The notes under the pieces were generated by a model. The model saw only the letters and a list, made by a program, of their open reading frames with translations, did no database searches and had not been told where the DNA came from. A program made the translations under genes and the position numbers. A DNA stretch of 64,000 nt from Tulasnella sp. 424 (Eukaryota; Basidiomycota; Agaricomycetes; Cantharellales; Tulasnellaceae). Positions 57,151 through 64,000 of this stretch are shown one piece after another. Location of the stretch: positions 1 to 64,000 of the forward strand of contig WSUB01000147.1 of NCBI GenBank assembly GCA_019633425.1. The letters are read 5' to 3'. Position 1 is the stretch's first letter. The number at the start of each line of letters is the position of its first letter.

Positions 57151-58125
57151 CTACGATGTCACCTGCATGCAGAAGATGTTGGACGCCTTAAACCCAAGGT
57201 GCTTAATGGAGAATTCATGATCTTGTTCGAGACCATCAAAGAAGCTAAGCAAGTGTCGGGTCTGATTAGTCTCCTGGCAGTCGATTGGCGACGTGTGGCC
57301 TTACATTCTGTCACGGAGCCAAGCTGACCGAGAAAGTCGCTGCCCGTTTCCACCGGGAGAAGGTGAACCATAGTATCCCATTCCTATACGAGATTAAAAA
57401 AAAGGTGACGAGATGGTCAAAACTATGGAATTAATGGCCTAGATCAAATCCCTACCTCCTCCCCAGCCAGGGGCACCGTAGATTTGCTGAGCATTCTGAG
57501 CAGCGCGCCTGACTTGATCTCGGGTCCGTGAAGGAAGTGTTTCAAGTTCCGCGTCGGTGATGAACGACTCGGAGTACCTAGATAGATGGTTCATGAAGGA
57601 GATGAGTCACACAAAAAGCTGGCAAGATTCAAAGAGGCGTACTGCTTCCCAACGGCCGTGCAGAAGTCAGCAACAGTAACACCTGTAGGATTCTTAATAT
57701 GCGTGTGCCATGGTGCTAAGCGGCAAATGATGTGAAGCTCCTGAACCCGAGGAATGGTAGCGGGCTCGTTCCCATGAGCCAGTTCAAGGTCTTGGTCCTT
57801 GTTGGCGGGGTTATATCCACCGGCGTCTGGGGTCGTTATGGACGAAAAGGGCGTATATGAGCAATCAGGGTTTGAGAAACGTATGTGCAGGCGGGTTAAG
57901 GGCTAATCGTTTACTCACGGCCGCTTGCGAGGTTCAAGATCAAGTGGAAGCCTCCAAATGAATGGGTAAGGATGGGATGTAGAGCCAGCTCACAACCGAG
58001 CAGATACAAGTCCGTGGTGGTAAGGACTGGGCCATCTGGATCCAATTCCAAAGCGATCAGGGTCAGAATGCCGATGATCCCTGTGTAGGTGACGTACAAT
58101 TAGGGCCTGAAGCAAATTTATCCAT
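57151..58125 (-). CDS. Short DUF6699-type protein
   Basis: Exons 58125-58098, 58035-57919, 57826-57643, 57577-57456, 57383-57329 and 57244-57151 give 199 residues. The whole protein is a DUF6699-like domain: MDKFASGPNYGPVLT, ALHPILTHSFGGFHLILNL, then PATIPRVQELHIICRLAPW, GVTVADFC, SFITDAELETLP, and the C-terminal GLEQDHEFSIKHLGFKASN. Function is unknown in any species I know of. Five introns in a 600-nt coding sequence is high density even here. It shares a 204-bp divergent promoter with the CCDC124-like gene. The junction at 57328/57245 is chosen because it alone restores the family C-terminus; reading on instead gives an early stop at 57301. Confidence 0.8.
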
Positions 58126-58329
58126 CTATAATGAAATCTGGACTATCACTCTTCTGAGTAAGATGTTCGTAAAACAAGGAGGAAGGAGGGCTTCGGTCGT
58201 GGTGGTGGTGGGAGATATCGGCTCAAGAACGAGGCGGGCACGTGTTTGTGACGGTGTGTGACTGGCAATTGCCCTTCCCTCCACCACACCCACCCTTGTG
58301 ATCTCTTATCTGATAACATTCCCAACGAA
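58126..58329. promoter_or_regulatory. 204-bp divergent promoter, DUF6699-type / CCDC124-like
   Basis: This spacer between two head-to-head start codons is purine-rich on the plus strand near 58175-58235, so the minus-strand gene has a pyrimidine-rich leader. No specific element can be named. Confidence 0.45.
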
Positions 58330-59447
58330 ATGCCACCAAAGAAAGGAGGGAACGAGAAGAAAGAGAGTGGAAGAGCTAAGAAAGCTGAGAACGCAGCGAA
58401 AAAGAAGGAGGAAGTAGCCGCAGCGGCCGTACGTCGCAACCTTCCCGCCTCTAACGCACCACAGAGGAATGTTGAAGACCTTCACGGATGGCTTGTAGGA
58501 AAGGAAGGAGGCTTCCGCTTGGGACGATGGCGCAAAACAAAAGAAGCAAAAGGACCTTGAACGAGATGCAAAGAAGGCTGCAGATGCGGCGAGGAAAGCG
58601 GAGGCTGCTCGACAGCTGGTGGGAGCCATTAGGTCACCACAATCGCCTGCCCCTACTGACGAGCGTTTTATCGGTTGTTAGGCCGAGGAAGAGGCAGCCA
58701 TATCGAGCTCCAAACCCAAAGCAACAGGCCCAAAAGGTACTGCAGCCAAACAGAAAGGGAAGGCAAAGGACGTGATCCCCGCTGGCCCAGGAGCAATCGC
58801 TGCCGGAGGCCTTATGGCCCCTACAGAGGATAAACCAAAGGATGCGGATCCACCCGAGGTCGACACCGCTGAAGAAGAACCCCAGAAGGTGGAAGAATAT
58901 GCAGCGACCGGTTTGGACGATGCCCTAGAGATGATGAGCTTAGTGACTGCTAAGACGGACAAAGCGAGCGTTGGTCAAGCTGCGGCAGGTATCGAATCCC
59001 ATCCAGAGGTGAGTTCGGAGATTGAATTTGAGCATTCCAGCTTCACAAACTGTACTAACACGGGCGGAACATAGCGTCGCTTCAAAGCTGCATTTGAAGC
59101 TTACAAGGAGCGTACCCTTCCTGAGCTCAAGGATGAGAGGCCTGGCTTGCGATTGCAACAGTATAATGTGGGATATTATCTGTCGTTAAACTGGGAGAAA
59201 GGAGCGTGCTTAACCTTTCTTTATCGCGATCTACGACAGGACATAATGTACAAGCAGTTTCAGAAACATCCCGATAACCCGTTCAACCAGCAGACCGTCT
59301 CGTGAGTCGATCGCTTCACGGCCCTACGTTTCCAGGATATCGCTAACACCAATGTTCCACAGATATAACGCGTCGCAAGAGGAGAAGACGGGGATCCTTC
59401 AGAGACAAAAGGAACGCACAGAAAACAGATATCGTCAGCAACCTTGA
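58330..59447 (+). CDS. CCDC124/Lso2-like ribosome-associated coiled-coil protein
   Basis: Exons 58330-58428, 58499-58618, 58682-59008, 59075-59167, 59240-59301 and 59363-59447 give 261 residues. The start MPPKKGGNEKKESGRAKKAE and the following Lys/Glu/Ala helix (AADAARKAEAARQLAEEE) match CCDC124 homologues. So does the C-terminal block RRFKAAFEAYKERTLPELK ... MYKQFQKHPDNPFNQ. The middle holds a Pro/Ala/Lys linker and GLDDALEMMSL. Family members bind ribosomes, and yeast Lso2 and human CCDC124 occupy hibernating 80S ribosomes during recovery from starvation. Start set by the conserved N-terminus; the frame is open upstream without homology. Confidence 0.87.
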
Positions 59448-59727
59448 GAGCTTGGTCTGCCCCACCTCGATAGGAGCGACTCATGCGTGTTAACAAAGAG
59501 CCAGCTCTACGCTCAGTGCCATTCTAAAGCTGTATTCTGTGATTGAAATGCATTCCAGTGGTAGAAGCTGTGAACATCAGAATCAGGGGGAAGCCATGGC
59601 CGTTTTCTGCAGTCACACGTAATTCCGCGCTAAAGGCCGAGTCACAGCCCCGACTGCGAAATCGCGCAGTTGACCTCATTCGAGTGCGGACACCCTCTCC
59701 CACTGCCCACTGCCAAATTCCCCCATC

Positions 59728-62700
59728 ATGAATCCCCAGTGGCAGCAGCAGCAACAGCAGCGTCAACAGTTCCAAGCTCCTCAGCAGTATCCTCAACCCA
59801 CTGGGTTCCAACCCCAGTCATCGTTTGGTCAATCCCTCGCATCTCAACCGACTGGATTTCAACCAAATGCATACCAGCGTCCTCCACAAGGTCCACCCGT
59901 TCCTCCCCTTCCTTCCTCATTCCAACAAGCCCAGCCTACTGGCTTTGCGGGCGGCGCGTTTGGAGGAGGCTTCCCATCCGCAAATTTCCAGCAGCCTACA
60001 CCTCAACATTCAGCGGCAGCGTTGCTGAACCCCAGTCAGCAATCTCGTTTTCTCAGTCCTTCGCCTGCTACCGGTGGGGCAGGAGGGTTGGCCCCTCAAC
60101 AAACCGGTCTCGTACCCCAGCAAACGGGATGGGGCGGTTCCGCAGGTGGCGGCGGGCTTTCCCCTCTAGTCGCGCAGCCAACAGGGTTCGGCGATCCACT
60201 GATGAGAATGATGTCCCAGACCTTCATGCCTGCCAACACAAGCATGCCGTACGGACCAGGATCAACTCCTCAGTTTGCTGGTCCACCACAGCAAGCTCAA
60301 GGACTGAGCCTTCAGCAGTCTGTGCAACAGCACAACCAGAATGTTGGGGGTGGCCCAAAGATCTCTTGGGCGCTGACTAAAGATGAGCGTAAAAGCTATG
60401 ATAATATCTTTAGAGCATGGGATCCCCAAGGGACCGGCTTCGTCTCCGGCAAAACGGCGTTGGAGGTTTTCGGACAGAGTGGACTGTCTCAAGACGATCT
60501 CAGTAAAATATGGTACCGCGCCTCCTCGTCACATTCATACTGGCCCGATCTGACCTACCATCGCTTACAGGGATCTTGCCGACTCTACGAATCGCGGCTC
60601 CCTCAACCTGGCCGAGTTTCACGTCGCAATGGGCCTCATCTATCGTGGTACGTATTTGGAACTGTCTCTTTACATCATTGCTTCAGTCAAAGTTAATGCC
60701 ATATCGTACCAGGTTTGAATGGAGCTCCGATCCCAGCAGTCCTTCCCCCAGAGCTTGTCCCACCTTCGGAAAAAGACCTCGGAGAGTCCGTCAACTTCCT
60801 CAAGGACATTTTATCCAAGGATTCGCACGAACGCGCCTCAAATGGTAGCTCGCCAAATCCTCAATATGGCAAAATACGTTCGCTCCATGGAACGCCTGCC
60901 GGAGATCCCTTGCGTGGCGGCAGGAAGGATGGCGCTGCGTATGTCCACGATGACTCGGACACTCGGGGGCACAGGAGTAATTTGCGGCATCTTGATCGCC
61001 GCACTGTTCGTTATGGTGGGGAATCGCCCGCGTCCGATCTGGACGAGATGAAGCGTCAGTTGCAGTCCGCCTCGTCACAACTGGATTCCCAGATCGAGGC
61101 AGAGAATAGCCGGACCAGAGAGGACGACGAGCTTGAAGACGAACTCCAAGATCTTAAATATCGTGTCAAGCGGGTCCAGGAAGACCTAGACCGGACCAAT
61201 CGTGGGCCCCGAAGCGTAAGAAAAGATGAAGACCGCAGGCGCTTTGAAAGGGAACTCCTGCAGCTCCTCCATGAGAAAATTCCAGAGGTCGAGCGGAGGC
61301 TTGAGGAAAGGGAACGCGAGAAGCAAAGAGACCGAGACGGCTGGCGGCGCGAGCGGGATCGTCGTAACGCGGATAGCTCGAGATACGGGAGAGACCGAAG
61401 TGACCGGTACGACACGTACGATCGTGATGGCGAAGATGACGATCGGGGTTATATGAGAGGATCCTATGATCGCCGTGAAGATCAAGATTGGGAGAGAGAC
61501 GAGAGGGACCGAGCACCGAACCGGTCGTATTCCTCCTACTCTCGAACAAAGTCACCACCCTCAAGCACTCGGACCCCTCCGCCCCGTTCATCCTCGGCGG
61601 TCGGAGGATCAACGCGTTCACCTCCTCCCACCTCGTCGACGCTCTCAACAGCGTCGGCCCCAGCCATTCCTCCCTCACCCGCCAAGATGACTCCCGCAGA
61701 GAAGGCCGCGTTCGTCAAAGCTGAAGCTCAGCGCCGGATGCAAGAACGTATGAGAGCACTCGGTGTATCTTCGACTCCGGCCGCTTCCACTACATCTCCT
61801 GCTGCTCCTGAGGTCGATTCAAGCGTCGAGGAAAGACTTGCAAGGGAAAGGAAGGAAGCCCAGGAGAAAGCCGAAAAGGCTGAGAGAGAAGCAGAAGAGA
61901 GAGAAAGGGCGAGGAGGGCCAGAGTGGAGGAGGCCAAGGGTATTCTCACTGCACCCGCTTCGACCGCGTCCCCGGCAGCGCCACTCCCACCGCCAGCCGC
62001 AGAAGCCACGAGGCCACCTCCCGCTCCTCCTGTTCCATCGGCACAAGCAGTACCTCGAGCGAAGCCCGCCCCTCCGCCAGTCAAACCTCGAGTGCCGCCT
62101 CCTGCTCCGCCAGTTCGTGGAAGGGTCGCCCCTCAGCCTCCCAAACCTCCCGTTGTGGCTCCTACCCCGCCAGCTCCAGCTCCCGCACAGCCACCTCCAG
62201 CACTTCCTTCTGCCCCCACCGAAGAGGATGACGAAGATGCAAAACTGGAGGCGGAAATAGCCAGGCTTCGTGAGGCGGCGAAAGTTCGCGCAAATGAGCA
62301 AAAGCTTGCGAGGCGCAGGGAACTCGAAAGACAGCTTGCAGAGGCAAAGAAAGAAGAGGAATTATACAAAGCAACAGCATCGACGCCGCTGGCCGGTCCA
62401 AAGGACACAGTTTCGACACCAGTTCAAGCACCAACCAGTCCTCCTCGAGAGCTTCCCGCCCCGTCTCAGGCTCCGGCTCCAGCCATTCCCTCCGCCTCTC
62501 CTGCAGGTAGCACGAACCCGTTCCATAAGTTTGCGAAGCCCACACCCCAGTCTACACCGACGGTACCAGTTCCTCCAACCTCCAGCAGCACGCCCTCCAT
62601 CGGGACTGGAACAAATCCTTTCTTCAATCGACAAGCACAACCCCCGGCGCCGCCACCGCCACCACCACCAGCCCCGACAGTGTTGCCTCCAATCTCGACA

Positions 62701-64000
62701 GTATCCCCTCCCAAACCTGCCCCTCCCGCACCCGTGCTGTCAGCTCCCAAGACAATAATGCGGCCTTCCAGCACTCCCATACCTGCCCCGAAAACCAAGC
62801 TTGCCCAAGCAGATGATACGGATGACGAATGGGATGTACCTAAAGAAAAAGACGACGACAGTGACAGCTCCGAGGAAGAATTCGTGAACCGAGCGGCCAT
62901 GAACAAAATTGCAGATCGGATTTTTGGCTCAGGTGGTGCCCCGCCTCGACCACAGAGCGCTGCTCCTGCTCTCGCTCAACAGCAGGCTGCTGGAATAGCT
63001 CCCCCTCCCCCTCCTCCGCCCCCGATGACAGCACCTCCTACCGCCGCACCTCAACTTCCGTTTGTTGCCGCATCGCCGCCGGTCGCTCCGCCCCCGCCCC
63101 CGCCAGCACCAGCACCAGCCACATCTGCGCCAGCACCTTCAAGTGGGGGGGACCGAAATGCGCTATTCGCAGCGATCCAAGGAGGCAAGAAGCTTAAGAA
63201 AGCGGTTACAAATGATAGAAGCGCTGCACCTGTTTCGGGAAGAGTCGTCGGAGATGCCGCACCACCAGCTCACATTAGCGACGTCCCGCGTGCAGTTTCT
63301 CCACCCTCTGCGTTTAGTCCTGAAGCCGCACCCGCCTCCCAAACCTTAGGTTCGCAGCTTTCGAACAAATCGGATAATAGGCAGTCCGTTGATTGGTTCG
63401 CAGGATTAGCTGCCGATGGAGGCATTGTCAGCAAGCCCTCACAGTCAATGCAAGCCATGGAAAGTTATCCTGAAGAACCCGAAGAATCCGTCCCTCACAT
63501 CACAATTAACGATCATGATACCACGTCGGATGATCTTGCCGATGTAGATCTTACCAAAGGCATGTTACCAGCGATTCGTAGTACGCTTGTTTTTTCGGTA
63601 TCTAACGGTCTGCCCTTCAGAGCATCGTACCAGGACTTTGTACGCATACGAAGCGCAGAGAGCAGAAGAAATTTGTTAGTCTTGGTTAAAAAAATACTCC
63701 TGCAGGCGAAAAAGGCTGACACCGCAATCAGCATTCCGCGAAAATCAGGTTATTCTAGCACACCCTTCCAAATCAGGGGATGTTTGGTGGTATGGCAGCC
63801 TCGTACGAGGAGGACCGAAAGGGTTCTTCCCCAATACATACGTCCAAGTGATCGATCAAGGTACGCATTTTGGATGATTCTTTCAACTTAACTAACGTAT
63901 TGGCTCTGCAGTTGCTCAAGCCAGAGCTCTGTTCTCGTACAGCGCCACCACCCCGGAAGAAATGTCTTTCAGCGAGGGCGATACACTCGATATAATCGAC
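59728..64000 (+). CDS. PAN1: Pan1/intersectin-like endocytic scaffold (EH, WH2 and SH3 domains), 3' end outside window
   Basis: Exons so far are 59728-60512, 60571-60647, 60713-63580, 63621-63674, 63732-63860 and 63912 to the window edge: 1334 codons, still open. The Gln-rich head carries repeated PTGF motifs. One EH domain lies at about residues 213-300 (ALTKDERKSYDNIFRAWDPQ, TALEVFGQSGL, then NLAEFHVAMGLIY), binding NPF-type partners. A coiled-coil block (about 390-500) is followed by an Arg/Asp-rich stretch, long poly-proline regions and acidic DDTDDEWDVP. A WH2-like actin-binding motif (RNALFAAIQGGKKLKK) is near residue 1100. Two SH3 domains end the visible part: RTLYAYEAQRAEEISF ... GDVWWYGSL and ARALFSYSATTPEEMSF. 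Pan1 activates Arp2/3 at endocytic sites. SH3 domains on a Pan1-type core resemble intersectin. The intron at 63581-63620 is only 40 nt. Confidence 0.88.

Noticed and set aside
57301..57383. Stop at 57301 as the end of the short DUF6699 gene
   Set aside because: A GTCAGC donor at 57328 leads in frame to an exon encoding GLEQDHEFSIKHLGFKASN, which is the expected C-terminus of the family.

Overview
This is a fungal nuclear contig, almost certainly from an agaricomycete basidiomycete. The evidence is gene structure and content. Genes are dense on both strands and split by many introns, mostly 50-70 nt, with GT..AG ends and CTAAC/CTGAC-like branch sites. The gene set is eukaryotic and fungal: Rap1, Cdc73, Ada3, RPA34, Mak10, Thi20, Pan1 and a Zn2Cys6 regulator, plus two DUF6699-type genes, a family I know mainly from mushrooms. 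I see no rRNA, tRNA, CRISPR or intact transposon. Most models below were joined by hand from exons in different frames. In every model given with an exon list and a protein length the exon lengths sum to a multiple of three; Pan1 runs off the edge, still in frame. The short first exon of the decarboxylase relic is the one join that fails.

Layout. 1-12 kb mixes living genes with gene relics. In order: a six-exon gene of unknown family with a one-base frameshift; a truncated aromatic amino acid decarboxylase; an intact Topors-like RING E3 ligase (minus strand); a decayed 5' fragment of endonuclease III; a coiled-coil orphan gene; and a chimeric pseudogene that joins a degenerate copy of the Topors gene 5' end to the C-terminal part of a GMC oxidoreductase. 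12-14.2 kb is a secreted polysaccharide lyase (family 14 type). 14.6-21.3 kb is a very large DYRK/Pom1-type kinase, followed in tandem by telomeric Rap1 (21.7-23.9 kb).

24-39.7 kb holds, in order: an uncharacterised acidic protein (-), glutamate 5-kinase (-), the NatC subunit Mak10/Naa35 (+), a DOPA 4,5-dioxygenase-like protein with two micro-exons (-), calcipressin (+), a 1.85 kb gene-free stretch, the bifunctional thiamine enzyme Thi20 (-) and a DUF6699-type protein (-). 39.7-42.7 kb has no gene I can support. 42.7-64 kb holds Cdc73 (-), a Zn2Cys6 factor (-), Pol I subunit RPA34 (+), SAGA subunit Ada3 (-), an SLC41/MgtE transporter (-), a second DUF6699-type protein (-), a CCDC124-like ribosome factor (+) and a Pan1/intersectin-like endocytic scaffold (+) that runs off the right edge.

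Most genes are unrelated housekeeping functions. Several pairs share short divergent promoters: DOPA dioxygenase/calcipressin, 189 bp; DUF6699/CCDC124-like, 204 bp; PRO1/NAA35, 460 bp. I found no convincing new multi-gene system. The most unusual observations are the cluster of relics with a chimeric pseudogene at the left end, the 5-nt and 14-nt exons, two GC-AG introns, a 35-nt intron inside the DNA-binding domain of the Zn-cluster factor, and several stop-free introns of length 3n.
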